DNA of 64,000 bases, taken from the NCBI GenBank assembly GCA_005408345.1, contig SEMN01000578.1, positions 186,001 to 250,000 on the forward strand. The letters are read 5' to 3'. Shown in pieces: positions 22,928-36,615 of this stretch. Below the pieces are notes generated by a model. That model ran no database searches. It was not told the DNA's origin and was given only the letters and a program-made list of their open reading frames with translations. How positions within the stretch are numbered: the stretch's first letter is position 1; the number at the start of each line of letters is the position of its first letter. Origin of the DNA: Macquaria australasica (taxonomy: Eukaryota > Chordata > Actinopteri > Centrarchiformes > Percichthyidae). The position numbers were made by a program, and so were the translations under genes.

Positions 22928-23079
22928 ATAGGTGCAAGGCATACTAATGCACAGTTTCACAGAATTAAGTATTTTTCCTCCTCCAATGGGAAAGGTTTGT
23001 GATGAACACTGGCACTATGGTCTATTAAAACATCATAGTATGCTTTTTTGTCTTTGTTTTCTGCTGTATATTTTTGCCC
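22928..23079. other. Short gap, nothing identified
   Basis: Unique sequence between the Rex1 tail and the next repeat. Confidence 0.3.
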
Positions 23080-23720
23080 AGCCAGTAGTGGGCCATGATG
23101 AGTTTGGCAATATCTGTTGGACAAGGTTTCTGGTATAACTTCACTGAAAAGTGGGAGTCCCAACACTTAAATCAGAGCAAGATATCTACTGACCAGTAGC
23201 CAAAATTTCCACTTGACTATCTCATTGGTCCATGTCAAGGTTGAAATCTAATGTCCTGATTGTCCTGAAATCTGCTTTGGATATTCATGGTCCCCAATGG
23301 ATGAACCTTAATGTTTTTGGTAATGAAGCAGATTAGGGATTCCTGGAACAACTTCACCTACTTCCAAGGTGCATGGACAAGGAACTAGTCTTAAAGGGTC
23401 AGAACTCCAGTACAACACCCTGTTTGGTGACCCCTGGACCTTTACTCTAATCCCAATTTTATGTCAAAATTTCCATTTGTACACAAGGAATTATAACATC
23501 CAATCAGCAGATGTTCTAGACATATTCATGCTCTCTAGAGGACTGACACTTTCTACCCTGGGTGTTCCATTACCTTTAGGTCAAATTGTCAACTCTGTAC
23601 ACAGGATATCAAAAATCCATGAAATTTGCTGAGCACATTCATGCTCTCAACTATTAAACCCTGATCTAATGACCCCATGGACAAATTTCTAGCACCACAT
23701 CAGGACAAACATGTACATAT
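23080..23720 (-). repeat. Relative of repeat family A, reverse orientation
   Basis: ATATTCATGGTCCCCAATGG, ATGAACCTTAATG and GACCCCTGGACCTTTACTC are reverse-sense versions of the GGGGACCATGAAT and GGTCA-type phrases of family A. The copy is diverged, and its frames are spurious. Confidence 0.45.
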
Positions 23721-23829
23721 ACTGTATGGCGTAGCTACTAACATTAACATTTCTACATTTGGATAATAATGCTTATGTATACCCATGGTAATAAGCTTTA
23801 GTAAGTACTATATATGTGTGAATGTTAAA

Positions 23830-24240
23830 GCAGCATTAACAGATTTTTATGGCCACCTGGAGGCCACCTGCATAGGTCATCTGTGCAAGCAGCTTATTAA
23901 GACCCGTATTTACGTTTATTGTTAGGCGGTAACCTACAGGACTTTCAATCAGGAAGCCGCTGTTCGTGCCCCGTGTGAAACCAAAAGTCAATGCTGACTT
24001 ATTTTAACTTACGTAACACTAACCTTACGTAACTTCATTTATGTACGTAAGTCAAGTTACGTAACTAACGTACTTATTTTAACCCAAACCATGATCTTTT
24101 CCTAAACCTAACCAAGTAGTTTTGGTGCCTAAACCTATTCAAACTGCAACCATTTCAAGTTACCCACGTGTTTATTATTGTTACCATGATGACGAAGGTC
24201 CGGTACGCCTATATATGTCATTTTGGGAGTCATTGACAAA
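23830..24240. repeat. Dispersed repeat with TTACGTAA motifs
   Basis: TTACGTAAC, TACGTAAG and GTTACGTAACTAACGT cluster at 24010-24072. CCTAAACCTAACCAAGTAGT follows, a phrase I associate with abundant fish repeats. Class unknown. Confidence 0.4.
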
Positions 24241-26159
24241 GACTGAATCTGTCGTTTAGGTTTGAGGACTTATTGTAATTCTCTTTGTGTTTGTCACTCC
24301 GAGTGACTCCTTTCACATTACACATAGTCGTTTGATCCTTTGCTCATATAAGAATTTTGATTATTGCAACTTTGAAGACAGTCAGAGAAACAGAGAGGGG
24401 GAGAAACAGACAATAATACAAAGAGAAACAGAAAGATAATTAAATACTAAGTGAATAAATGTGTGTGAGTGTTGCTGGATTTCCCTCCAGATTTCAGACA
24501 GTATGGAGCCAGCCAAGATGTGCTGTACTTGCAGGAATCACCCACCTCATAGATCTAGGCCACCAATGCATGTCTGTGAGATGTGTGTGTGTGTATGTGT
24601 GTATAAAGAGAGTGCTTCAGGGAAATTGTAAACGCCAGGGGAGCTGGAATGAATCTCAAAAGTATTCCACCCATCTAAGTCTTGATATATTTTGATACAT
24701 CTTCCTCCCCACTACATTCATCCATCCACCTTTCTCTGCCTCTCACTAACACAGTATTCCCATATTGGCCAAAGTCTAATGTCTATAGGTCCAAGCTGAC
24801 CCCATAACGTCACATAACATGGCCACCCATCGCTCCTCACTGTCATGTTTAATTAGGTACTTTATCTTCATTAGCGTCCGTTGGCAGGCATGTGTGTATG
24901 CATGTGAGTACATACAGTATGTGTGTGCACATTTCTCTGTCCATGAACACACATCTGAGTCCTTGTGTAACTCTGTGACACAGTATGTTTTTATGTGGTG
25001 TGTGTATTTGTATATTTGTGTGCAGGGCCATCATTAGTCTATTAAAGTTCTGTGTGTATATGTGTGCATGTGTGCGTGTGTGCTAGTGAGTGGTAGCTAC
25101 ATCCTTGTCCCTGGAGAGAAAAGAATCAGGCCATGAGCACGTGGCTCTTACTATATAGTGTTATAACATGCTACACGTGATACCAACATCCTTGGCTTCT
25201 CATCATGGGACATACACTATCTAGGTTACTGTTTTGTATGTATTATTATACAATGCAAACATTATGCATACACAGACATAAACATACAAACATGATTACA
25301 TTTCTCTTTACATTAGCATTGTATTTCAGGCACGTGTTGATCAAAGGAAAAAATTCTGTTGTATGCTGGGAATGCAGGACTGACTTTTCAGGTCACCATA
25401 CCCAGTCAGCAAAAAAGTCATCTGTGTGTGGACACTAAGTAGTAGTACTGTCTATAGTGGTACACAGCTACTAACAGTATCCCAAAAGTGAGAAAACAAC
25501 AACATTTAGCAGCTCTAAAGTAAACTTTAATCACATGCCTTCTAACACCGTATTGTTTAGGGTGGAACTAATCCTTCTAAACAGATATCTGCATATACAT
25601 CCAGAACCTGTAGGCAAGGGACAAAATTATGGTATCGGAAGCATTCTGGTTTCTGTTTGTAGTCTGTTTGTAGTCCGAGTATTGACCAATCACGTTTTAG
25701 TGGGTTTTGGTTGCATGCAGGTAAAAAGTCCATGTGGAGAGCAAAAGAGGCGGAATGCATTGGCGGAATGCAATCTCAGAACCCATCGGGGTTTGGAACC
25801 CATTCTCAGAATTTTAAAATTTATCTGCATTCAAATCGTCGTCAGCGATGTGTTCTGAGATTTCAAGGACTGTACACACAATGACCAGTGAATGGAAGAG
25901 GAAATCTTGACCTGGATATCCGTTATCGGATAACATTCTGAAACACTGGCTGTTGACCCCAGAGACTAAATCGTAGTCAGATAGCTGATGGGTTCCAAGA
26001 TTGAGGTAGAACTCACATACAATATGGTAAAAATGATTCTATGACTAAATAAAAGGCCATCTTCTTGATGGCTAATACATTATACAGTATAATGTTGCAC
26101 TAATTTAACAATACATGCCAAAACATGCGCACAAAATATTTAAGAGATCAATTTTTTAC
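24241..26159. other. Non-coding interval with broken TG-rich stretches
   Basis: Interrupted TG/ATG-rich sequence lies at 24583-24604 and 24890-25082. No gene is supported; the 107-codon frame at 25535 lacks any domain. The palindrome CGTTATCGGATAACA lies near 25921. Confidence 0.35.
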
Positions 26160-26425
26160 TGAGGTTGCCGCAGGGGGGAAAGACTATGGGTTCACTAACA
26201 TCAAAAGGGTTTATCTGCTTGGGAGCATGAATGTGCTCAGCAAATTTAGACATAATCTGTCCATTAGCTTTTGATATTTCTTGTGTATGAGTACATGACA
26301 AGGTCTTCTGTGTTAGTCAAGGAGAAATCTTGGCCTGATGAAGGTGCTAGATGAAAGGTAAGGGGTGACCAAAATCACTTGGAATCATCCTTGGGAGACC
26401 ATGACCAGACTGGAACAAGCTGTGT
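26160..26425 (+). repeat. Relative of repeat family A
   Basis: TGGGTTCACTAACATCAAAA, CTTGGGAGCATGAATGTGCT and GATGAAGGTGCTAGATGAAA match the 7.4-7.9 kb copy. Confidence 0.55.
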
Positions 26426-29400
26426 TTTGTGTCTATTAGAGTGCATGTGAGAAGACAATGTGCCACACTTCACAGCTGCATGTGAAGACTCCACTGCTAC
26501 AGAACACAGTTTCACAGTCATGTTGAATGTAGAGTTAGTGTGAGAGCTGGGCAGAGGAGGTGATACCTCAGCAGAGCATCATAGTCGGTGTTGGGGGGTG
26601 TATTTACATTACGTTTTTCAGTAATGTAGTCCTGTTACACATTATAGTTTCATTTTTATAATATGTTGATAGTTCCTGAAAATTCAGAATTTATGCTATG
26701 ATGCATTAAATTAAAACCAGCATCAATATCAGTCAAAGAAAATTGTTTCGCCTTGGCTGATTGCTCCTTCTGCTGTCTGAATGTGTGTCTGTGCAGAAAG
26801 GAAGAGAGTAAACAAAGCACAAATTGGCAGATGATGCTGGATGCTTTGATAAGTGGAGATACTCTCATTACATAAGGATATTACCATGAAACGCAATTTG
26901 TGTCCAAGTCAGAATCACACAGTCCGCAAAAGCAAATTCAACAAGCAATCTGTCGAAGCAATTAACCAGAAAACATTCCAACTATAAATTGGACTCTTGC
27001 CTATTATGGAAAATGGTGAAAATATCTCAATTCTTGTTGAACAGGCTGAGATCAGATTTCCACCAATATGCATTAACACAGAGAATTAGTATGGAGGAGT
27101 AAATACTGCTTATGTCTAACTTAAACATACAAAAAACATACAAATTCTAAACAAAATACCAGATGAGTTTTCTAGAGTTAAAGGATTTTAACAGTTTATA
27201 TTTTATCATTCCTATCTGTAATAATAACATTGTACTCACCAAGGTAATTGCAAAAATTTGGGAAGAAATAGGGCAAGAAACAGAAGCAGTCAGACAATCA
27301 GACCAGGCTTTAAACATCACCCCAGGTTAGTCAAGCTTATTTGGAAGAGAAAACAAAACGAACAGTAAGATTATTTCCCAAACTGTGTGTTTTACACATA
27401 GATCACAGTTTTCAGACCTGGTTCCACCTTCATCTATCGTACATGCCATGGATGCGTGCTGTGCAATGAGAGAGTACTGCTGAGATTTCAAATGCACTTT
27501 TCAGGTTTGTCAACAAAGGGGTTTAGATGATCCGTCTTGTATTCCCAGATCTAACACCAAACATCGCAGCAACATGAGGTTTGGAGTTTGGGCATTGCGC
27601 GCCACCCTGATTTTCCATCTTACCAGCATGCTCAAAGTTTACTCAGTTGCAACTCCGACCCTGTTTGTTGGGGACCTTTCACTGTGCCACGAAGGAGATG
27701 ACAGGGGCCCGTTTGAGCAAATTCTCAACATGCAAAGCTGCAATTTGAAACACAAAATGATTTCCTCTTGCTCATTTTGACACATTTCACTGATCAAAAC
27801 AAATGTCAGACTTGCAACCCATGCATGAACATACGAGAGCCCTGTAGGAATTTGCGAGTGACAAGCATTTGTGAAACGTGACGCTGTCACCATTTGCAAT
27901 CTGCGTGTAAACAGTGCTCGTTGTCATGGACAGCTGTAACCTGAATGCAATCCCTGATGGACAAAAAGCTCATGTTTCAGGGGTCCCAGAACTGCTCAAC
28001 ACCACCTTAAAAATCAAACCACAATCCTGACAGGAAGCATAACAGAATGTCTGCAGTCACACAGGGTGACCAGGTTTGTGAATAGGGAGATAATAAACAA
28101 TGATTTCCTGCAACTGTTGAATGCTGGTATGCTACACCTTGCCATGTAGTTATTCATTATTTCAGGGACCTCTGGTTTAAACTCCAATACATCACTTTCT
28201 ATACGTGCATTCTCGCCAACAAAAAAAAACATCATCTTCAGTCCCTGCTGTCAGCGGCAGCACCTTCTACACAGAATTTACTTTTCCAGATAGTCAAGCA
28301 GTCAATGCACTGTTGCAAATCCCGACTGTCACACTGCCAACTAAAATTCAGAAACACACTATTTGCCGGCCCTCGGCTACATCCACTCAATATCTCAGAG
28401 CAAGAGCAGTGTAAAATTCAGCAGGCACTGCTGTGAACTGCGTGTCACACACCTCACTCTCGCACCAGCCAAGCCTTGCCGTGTGATTGCCCATCAATAA
28501 ATCAATATGACTATGAGTGGTTAGAATGACATTGGTCCCTTGTGTTTTAAAGAAACACTTTATGTGGTTCTGCAGATGATGTCAAAGAAGAGTCTCAGGA
28601 GATAATATCTACTGTATATTATCTATGCATATATGCAGTATATTTATTCATATATGTATTTTTTGTTAGGTTATGCGTATGGGTATAAAATACACCCACA
28701 TAAAAGATCAATGCAAGCAGAGCCCGTCAGAGAGGGTTTATTTAATTGTTGCTTAACAAACGTGACAGGTTGTTAATGGTCTCATTAGCTGACACCGTCA
28801 GACACCACTCCTGCTGTGAGTGTGTAAGGGTGCTGTCATCTCAGATGCTTTCTATCGCCTCTCACTCTCATCTCTCTTTATGTCTGAAGCTGGAACCCAT
28901 GGGGGGCTAAGAGGAGCCTCTCTGCCCAGGGAAAAGGGGTCACATGGGGGGACTGGGTGTGGAATAATTCCCTCTCCTCCTGTGGAGGTTTATCTGAGCT
29001 CTGCTGTCATTTGCTCAGTTTCCTTGAACAGGACATTCATACACAAACATTAGGTCTGTCAAATATACATGCAAATTTGAACAACTGTTGGTTTACATAA
29101 GGGACCTGACAATATGACAATTTCAAAGCACTATTATCTTGGCTGACAATTATTCTGTTTTTGCCTTTGGCTGCCACTCTTGAAATGTATTTAGAATTTT
29201 TTGAAGATGGTAAACATTCTGTTGTCTCTTTTTCTGTCTGTGTCAAATGACTGCTTTCTTCACCAGCTGCCATGATACAACTGATATCTATCTGCAGCAA
29301 ATTCAAGGCAGGAATGATCCTGTGAGTGTGACTGAAGGGAGCGCTGTCAGAATTTAGATATCACCTGGGGAAGCAGGAGTACTAATCCACCATCAGGCTG

Positions 29401-29553
29401 TGGTACCTTCTGCCATGATACCACAATAGAATCTTTGTGCTAAAAAAAAATAGCAAGCTATTGTACGAAGGATCTTACATGATCTTGAAAAAGTGAGAGC
29501 CAAGATATGGAAAGCTGGTGATGCCTTTAGTTTAATAGTGCTTTTTTAAAACT
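26426..29553. other. Non-coding interval, nothing identified
   Basis: About 3.1 kb of mostly unique, AT-rich DNA. The short frames at 27574-27899 and 28820-29306 have no domain. An AT-rich patch with palindromic TATGCATATATGC lies near 28620-28660. Confidence 0.35.
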
Positions 29554-29948
29554 ATTTCAGTCAGACAACTCACGTTTGAAAGGTTTATTATAGCAGCAGA
29601 ACATAGTTAGAGTTTGGTGTCTAGGCTCCGATCTCATTACTCCCCACAGATATCTTTACATAGAGATATTGGGGAGTGATGAGCAAATATCTTAAACCCC
29701 CTAGCTGGAGCCTGCAGGTGGATGCTGGGTTGGTGGTGGGGCTAAAAAAACAGGCAGCAATACTGATGCAGGGCAGCAGTGGCATTGACAGGCAGAGGGA
29801 GAGATGGGAAATTTAGCAGTATAAATAGTCCACCAAATTGGGAGGGTGTGTTTGGTAGATGGTTTGGAGAGTGAGGCAAGTCACGTGTATAGCAGTGCAG
29901 CTCAAGTTGACTGCCTGAACTAGCTCGCAGGCGTCGCTCCATTAATGG
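29554..29948 (-). repeat. LTR-like interspersed repeat, copy 2 (inverted)
   Basis: The reverse complement matches the repeat at 16050-16425, with a short extra piece (CTCCAGCTAGG) missing from copy 1. On its own strand it has CTATTTATACTG in the middle and TATAATAAACC near the end, consistent with a TATA box and a poly(A) signal. The 66-codon minus-strand frame at 29742-29942 is a by-product. Confidence 0.55.
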
Positions 29949-30033
29949 CAGATTGTGCTTTACATTTGTTGTGATTTTTTGACAAATCAGTGAAATTCAT
30001 ATGTGAAACAACCTTGATAGCCTTAGTATACGT

Positions 30034-30070
30034 ATATTATTATTATTAATAATAATAATAATAATAATAA
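30034..30070. repeat. (TTA)n/(AAT)n microsatellite
   Basis: TTA triplets switch to AAT triplets at a small palindromic centre. Confidence 0.9.
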
Positions 30071-32359
30071 TGGATTTCCAACTAATGGTTACAATGACAC
30101 ATATACAGTTGCCTCTGCAATTTAGCTTCTGGAGTTAGCATTAGCTTTGGAGACTAACAACCCTAAATCTTGGAGGTGCCAATTTACAGCTTATAAGGTG
30201 ATGAGCTTACGTAAAACAATTAAGTTTAACTGGAAAATTCGAGTTGTTGGACATTTACACTCAACAACTACCAAGCTAGCTGAAAGTTAGCTACAGCTGA
30301 CTGAATTTGCTAGTGACGGTTGTCATTTTAGCTGAATAATTTAGTTCACCTCTTTTAGCTGGTTAAGACGTTTAAAAATCTACTGCTCTTGAAATTGTGA
30401 TTCAAATTTGAAAAGCCTTCAGTAATCTTCTCAAAAGATGCAAGTTTTAGCAATTTAAAATCCATAGATGATTACATGATTACAGTACTAATCTTGAGAC
30501 ATAACCATAAATCAGCATATGGCATTAATGACAAGACAGCTGGAATATTCTACTGACCTCTGCAATGAAGATATATGAAATATTCTTAAGCTTTCAGTAC
30601 AAAACTGATAGAGGGCACCAGATGTATTTCGAGCACAAAATCGTTTATATACATGTAATAGTTGAATGAATCATGATAAAAAAACAGGCTCATCTTCTTC
30701 GGTAGAGCCAAGGAGTAAATCACCAAAGAAGCAAAAAAGATAGAAACAAGACAACATTATCACTCCAAGAATGATGAGATTTTTGAGGAAAGTCCTAGCA
30801 CAGAGAGAGAAATGAGGGTAAACAAATAACTTTCACTCCGATTCTCTTTTTATTTTAATTTGTCTTTTCTGACCTTTCCCGCAGACAAATGAACTAAATC
30901 TGCTCTTTCTTTCTGGCCCACAGCAGATCCATGTCTCTTTGGATGAGCAACTCATCCAGTATACATGTCACATACAATAACCAACATGAAGCCACCATGA
31001 TGTCACTTATGTCACAGTGTGTGAATGTATTACATAAGTGTCATGTTCCAAATGTCAATCAAACACACATGATGGAAAAAAACATCCAGGTCCAGAACCT
31101 GAAGAGATTCTCACTCCTCTCTACAAAGACTTGCTGCATAAATTCTCCTCCACACTGCAACACAGACCAAATAATGTATGAGCTTCAGAGCAGCAAAAAG
31201 AAAGTGTGTGTGAGAGAGAGAGAGAGGAAGATCACTGTGGAAATGTTTTGTGTAAAGATCAGACAAAACACACACACATTTCAGTACAAATTGTCTCTCA
31301 GATGCAGAAACAACTTCAGACAGAATATAGTTATGTAATCAGGGTGTATTTGCCTATACTGTCCAAAAACTTCCCTAGGAAGTGTATGGTGTATTCTCTG
31401 TGTGTATCCACAAGAGGTCTGAGATGTATTTGTAACCTCCTGTCTCACTGACTTCAAACCGTGTCGCTTTTGTGGAACAGTTTATACTCTGTATAACAGT
31501 GGACAGTGCAACATGGCTAATATGGTAGCGTCTTTCATTGGACTCTCCAACTCTTCATTCCCTCAAGGTTCAGCACTGTCAAGAAGGTTTGCCATTGGTC
31601 AACGGTGAGAATTCACATGTCAACTTCATTAAAGTTACATGCAAAAGATTTTTGTAAGCAAGTCCTTTGATTACAGCAATTTGACTGAAATGCTGTAATC
31701 AATTCTGGTGTGATCACTTGGCTGACTGGCAGTTGGAGAACTTCCATGGCTTGGATCCACAGACTGAATCATCAATACAAAAGATAGACTTAGAATATCT
31801 GATTCTTTGGAGTCAAAAGTACAAGCTTCTGTACATACCAACTTAAAGACAGAAGTATGACTCCCAAGAAACATTTCTGTAACTGCATGTCTTAACTGCG
31901 TTTTTCGGTCGTCCATCTCTTGCACGTCTGATACAACAGACGCACACAGGTCGCATAATGGCTTATGTGTCAATCGCACTATACGCATGTAAGCAAAATC
32001 CAAAGCGTATTTTTACACTTCAAGTTTATTTTCTTGTTTTACATGCATAACTACAGTTTATTGGGCTCTGAGAACTGACAAAAAGCTGGTGACCTACATT
32101 CAAACCTGAACCTGAACCTAAACTGACATAAAAACAAGGTTTCTCAGAAAAACAATGAAATTATTCAAACTGATGCCCATAACACAAACCCATAGTATCT
32201 TTACATTACCAAGGACACTACCATGTTTTCATAACGCTGGCATTCTGTTCATTCTGCAGAGCCAATTCTGCTTACCAAAAGACTTGCATTTCACAAACAG
32301 AACAACCTAATCTAAGACTTTTAATGGGTAGGCTTCTTACACATTTTAAGTTTACTAAT
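30071..32359. other. Non-coding interval, nothing identified
   Basis: AT-rich and unique. A short GA run lies at 31210-31230. The 135-codon frame at 30931-31338 is cysteine- and histidine-containing but shows no spacing pattern of a known finger and no homologue that I recognise. Confidence 0.35.
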
Positions 32360-32603
32360 AGGTCAACCCAACCGGTCGAGGCAGATGACCACCCACCTTG
32401 AGCCTGGTTCTGCTCGAGGTTTCTACCTGTTAAAAGGGAGTTTTTCCTTGCCACTGTCGCATAGTGCTTGCTCATGGTGGGAACTGTTGGGTCTCTGTAA
32501 ATATAAAGAGTCGGTCTAGACTTGCTCTATTCGAAAAAGTGCCCTGAGATAACTTTGTTATGATATGGCGCTATATAAATAAAACTGAATTGAATTGAAT
32601 TGA
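32360..32603 (+). repeat. Abundant fish 3'-tail repeat ending in GAATTGAATT
   Basis: AACCGGTCGAGGCAGATGAC, GTTTCTACCTGTTAAAAGGG, AGTTTTTCCTTGCCACTGTC and GGCGCTATATAAATAAAACT are followed by TGAATTGAATTGAATTG. I recall this module as very common in teleosts, as a SINE/LINE tail. The poly(A) signal AATAAA precedes the pentamer tail, as expected for a retroposed copy. Confidence 0.65.
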
Positions 32604-34169
32604 AGATTGTTTTGCCCCCAAGCATTGGCTTTATCACACCTGCAAGACTCTTGAGCGCCAGCTACCCTATGGAAAACTTTGGAGGGAACCAGCAACTAGA
32701 TGGTTCAATTAGACTTTCATCCTTATACCCATGTCAGATGACTGATTTTCATGTCAGGAACCCTACGGTCCCCCACCAGAGTCTCCTCTGGCTTTGACCT
32801 TGCCAGGTACACTTACCATCTTTCTTTTGCAGGCACCCATGCTCTACCTTCCTGATAGGGGAAAGACAGATCAGTAGTGTGCCCAACCATGAGGGGGCTC
32901 AAGTCACAGGGTTTGCTTCACCCTCTGACTCTAGTGTGGGTTAGACTTCTTTGTCCAAATTCAGCCAAGACATTTTGATGAACTTGATGAAAGCCTCAGT
33001 CAGTCAGTCCATCTCCCAAAGTTATTCTCCTGTCTTTAGAACATAACACACAATATACAGTATATGCCACTTGGAAACAAACTTAAAACCTAATCAGTGA
33101 GACTTGTATAGAATGGCTTCTGGCAGCCAGACGTATTAAACAGTGAGTTCTCTGAATGAAGAGCAGGCTGCAGATAAGGAGACAGTTTCACTCATTATAT
33201 TTCCAGTGAGGAGATTAATATCCTCAGCATATTTGTCTTTTCAATAGGAAGGGCCTTTCTAATCTCTACCATAATAAGCTTCTCTCCAACTGTCTCACAC
33301 ACACATAGGCACACAAACACACACAAACACACAGATTGTTAAATTTCATTCAGTCACCTGAGAGTATGATTAATCTGATCGGAGTAATTAAAAGCGTAGT
33401 GGGTTCCTCTGGCCCTGCTAAGTGCAGGTGAATAGCACTGTGATTGTGTTTGCATTGGTTAGAGGAACAAAAGGGCCCTGCAGGCTAATCGCTGCAGGAG
33501 AGCTCAATCACACATCCAACTGTGTCATCATCAGCCAACGAGAGCCACTCAGAGAATTTAGAGATAATGCACATCGGTTTAAATGGGTATTGTCCAGTTT
33601 TTAGTCTTATGATGGGGGTAAGATGGGACCCATACGTGGTATGGGTCAGTGGTTGTGGGCTTATGTCTCCAAGAAGAAAACAATTCTGTTAATCTTCTTG
33701 AGGAAGGATAAAGGATGTTTAAAAATGATTATTGGTTCAGTATTGTTCATGAGGACATTCTTGTCCTCAAGAAGATACAACTTGAATAAATGTTGAAAAG
33801 TACAGAGAAAAGAGCATAAAAATTTCAGAAACCAGACTCCTGGTTAGTTTGGAAGTCTGACAGAGTCTGACAGAGTTACTGCTTTCTGTCAGTCAGGGAA
33901 CTGTTTCATTGACAGCTTGTGGCTAAAAGACTCCAGAGTGAGCAGTGAATCCAGTGATCACAGTGAGCCAAAGACTTACTTACTGTATCCAAACACCACT
34001 TGCTTCTCATCTTAGACTGAGTCAAAACACAGGCAGTTTGACTTTAAAAAAGGAGCTTCGTGTTGCTCAGCTCCAACTTTGCACAGCTAATGCCCAGTTT
34101 GGGAGCCACTACGTAATATTTACTTAATTTTGTGATCCATTTTTCTCTGTTAGGTTTTAGCAATGCTAT
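32604..34169. other. Non-coding interval, nothing identified
   Basis: Unique sequence with a CA-rich stretch at 33296-33332 and a tandem GTCTGACAGA pair near 33855. No gene is supported. Confidence 0.35.
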
Positions 34170-34800
34170 CATTGTCGTCCATTGTCATGACGTCCAGGTG
34201 GTCGTTCCACCACTTTGGTCTGGACAAATACTGGATGGATTGCTGTGAAACTTTGTGCAGATATTTATGGTCCTCAGAGGATGAATCCTACTAACTTTGA
34301 TGATCCCCTGACGTTTCATCTAGTGCCACCAGCAGGTCAAATATTCATTCACCTGGCGAAATATCTCAACATCTACTTGATTCGACTTGGCACAAAACTT
34401 GACATACATTCATGGTTCCCAGATGTTGTATCCTAATGACTTTAGTGATCCCCCTGCTTTTCCTTTAGTGCTACCATGAGTTTGACATTTTTTTTGCAAT
34501 GACATATTGTACCTACATTCATGTTCCACTCAGGATGGATTGTAATACATTTGGTGATGTCTTGATCAGGTTCAGGCCAAAACTTTGATTTATGGCTATA
34601 TACTTACAAACTAATAACATTCCTACCAGCCTCAGATGTACTTTGTGTTTTGTGCTAATTAGCAAATGTTATCACACAAAAATAAGGTGGCAACCATGTT
34701 AAACATTACCTGCTGAACATCAGCATATTATCTTAATGTCATCATTGAGATCAGGTCAGCATGCTGACATTAGCATTTAGCTCAAAGCAATGCTGTTCCT
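34170..34800 (-). repeat. Repeat family A, reverse orientation
   Basis: CCACCACTTTGGTCTGGACA, GGTCCTCAGAGGATGAATCC, GAAATATCTCAACATC and TCAGCATGCTGACATTAGCA are reverse-sense family phrases. The frame at 34215-34436 is only this repeat. Confidence 0.65.
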
Positions 34801-35754
34801 ATGTACAGCTTCAAATAGCTACTAGCATGGCAGAGGACGCTTTGTCTTGTTGTACTGTAAAATACTGTGCTAAAATATAGGCCTATTGGTACACCACTAA
34901 CATTTATGGTGATTTTAATCCTATCAATATGGATAAGACGTCTTCAAAGTCCTCATTCAATGAAGTTTGAACATTTATAATTCCATGACAACTGGGCAAA
35001 CTGTGTGTGCTAATGCATTTCTTGTGATATTCTTGAATGCTCCAGAACAGCTACTAAATTGACATTCAACTCAACTATCAAAAATAAATTGGTTATGGCA
35101 TGTAATGGTGTAATGGACAGATATCCTGGCTCTCAGAGCAATTCTTTCATTTTTTCCATAGCACTGCAAGTGTCCCATTGAGGAAAGTCTGTCCTTTTAA
35201 TCTATAGACACTAACCTACATTTCACTGCATAATAAGTCTCAGTTGTGAAAACTAATACTGTCAGACTCGTGGTCTTTAGGGAAACAGCAGGTCTGTTCT
35301 ATTTCTAATGTACAAGGAGGGACTTCTCTGTATAGAAAGGCAGAATGTAGAGCACCAGTGAGAGGTATGGCAGGTCTTTGCCAAGTTCCTCAATCAAATG
35401 CTTAATGAGGACTTTTACAGTGCTTCTCTATATATATAGCTGTGGGATCTACAGGTCACCTTGAGACAGCAATGGGACATGATTTTAAAAAACTACATGA
35501 AAATTTGACAATGCCAAGACTGTGATTGGCTGAGCAAGAGAAATAATGATTGTGAGAGTTAAAGTCACAATAAGTAAGAGCTTTATTGTCTCCAGGACAA
35601 AAAAAATGACATAATTTAAGGAAGATTTCAGTATTTTACTATTTTTTCTTATTATCATGAATAAGATTCCATAGTCAGAATGTGTTCTCTTTATGTTAAC
35701 TTTGTACTCGCCACCTCTGTTGTAGAGATTCAGGAAATGCAGACTCATATAGAG
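34801..35754. other. Non-coding interval, nothing identified
   Basis: AT-rich, no supported feature. Confidence 0.3.
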
Positions 35755-36615
35755 CTGAAATGGTTGGTGGATTAATCAATTAGTCAACAGACAGAAAAGT
35801 AGCCACCAACCATTAATTGTTTGAGTCATTTTTTAAGCAAAAATCCCAAACATTTGATGGTTCCAGCTTCTTAAAAGTGGTTATTTTCTGTTTTTCACTG
35901 TTTTATATCATTGTACCCTGATTATCTTTGGGGCTTTGACTGTTGGTTGGACAAAACAAGACATCTGAATCATCTTAAGCACTAGGAAATTGTAATGGGC
36001 ATTTTTTAGACCATAGGTTTTCAAAGTCTGACAATGTGCCCCCATTTGTTTTAGCCTATATTCGTTAACATTTTGGCAAACTGGCACCATTAAAAGTATC
36101 CTGAATTAGCTATTAGCAGTTCCTGGTTGCAATGGGTGAGACAACTGACAGACAACTATCACAGGATTATTTTGATACTGAAGAAAAGTTAAAAAACCTG
36201 ATGAATCTCAGGAGATTTATTTAGTTATAAACTAATAAACAATGATTTCTACGCAGATTTATGGGCATTTATTGGACATCAGAGATAATGATATCAATGA
36301 CTGAATTATGACTCAGAGAAGGAGTAAGATTTTTGACACAAACTGCAGCAATCAGATGCAGATAAGGGTGTTAAAGGACCTTAATTGCCTCTATGAGCTA
36401 TGTGTGTTGATAAACGAGCAAAACTGCGATAACTAACTTCACATTGTGGACATTCAGAACACCAGCATGCACTTTCCCTTTCACCCACGCAGTTAGCCTC
36501 ACCTCTCTCCCTCCGCGCACCACAGGGCACAGCCTCACAGTTTGAAGATTCCTTTTAGACCAAACAATTAATCAAGATTATAATTGGCAGATTAATCAAT
36601 AATCAAAGTAATAAA
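35755..36615 (+). repeat. Repeat family D, split by a hAT MITE
   Basis: The left part (35755-36013) has GGATTAATCAATTAGTCAAC, TTTGAGTCATTTTTTAAGC and TTGGACAAAACAAGACATCT. The right part (36555-36615) has CCAAACAATTAATCAAG and GATTAATCAATAATC. Together they form one copy of a repeat whose ends are AATTAATC-rich. Related fragments lie at 10.7, 38.2, 39.9 and 57.1 kb. Confidence 0.65.
36014..36554. mobile_element. 541-bp non-autonomous hAT element with 8-bp target duplication
   Basis: TTAGACCA is present at 36006-36013 and again at 36555-36562, giving an exact 8-bp duplication of host repeat D sequence. The left end reads TAGGTTTTCAAAGTCTGACA, and the right end in reverse complement reads AAGGAATCTTCAAACTGTGA. 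They share TTCAAA and, further in, TGTGCCC. TTCAAAG-type ends and 8-bp duplications are hAT hallmarks. No transposase remnant is visible. Confidence 0.75.
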
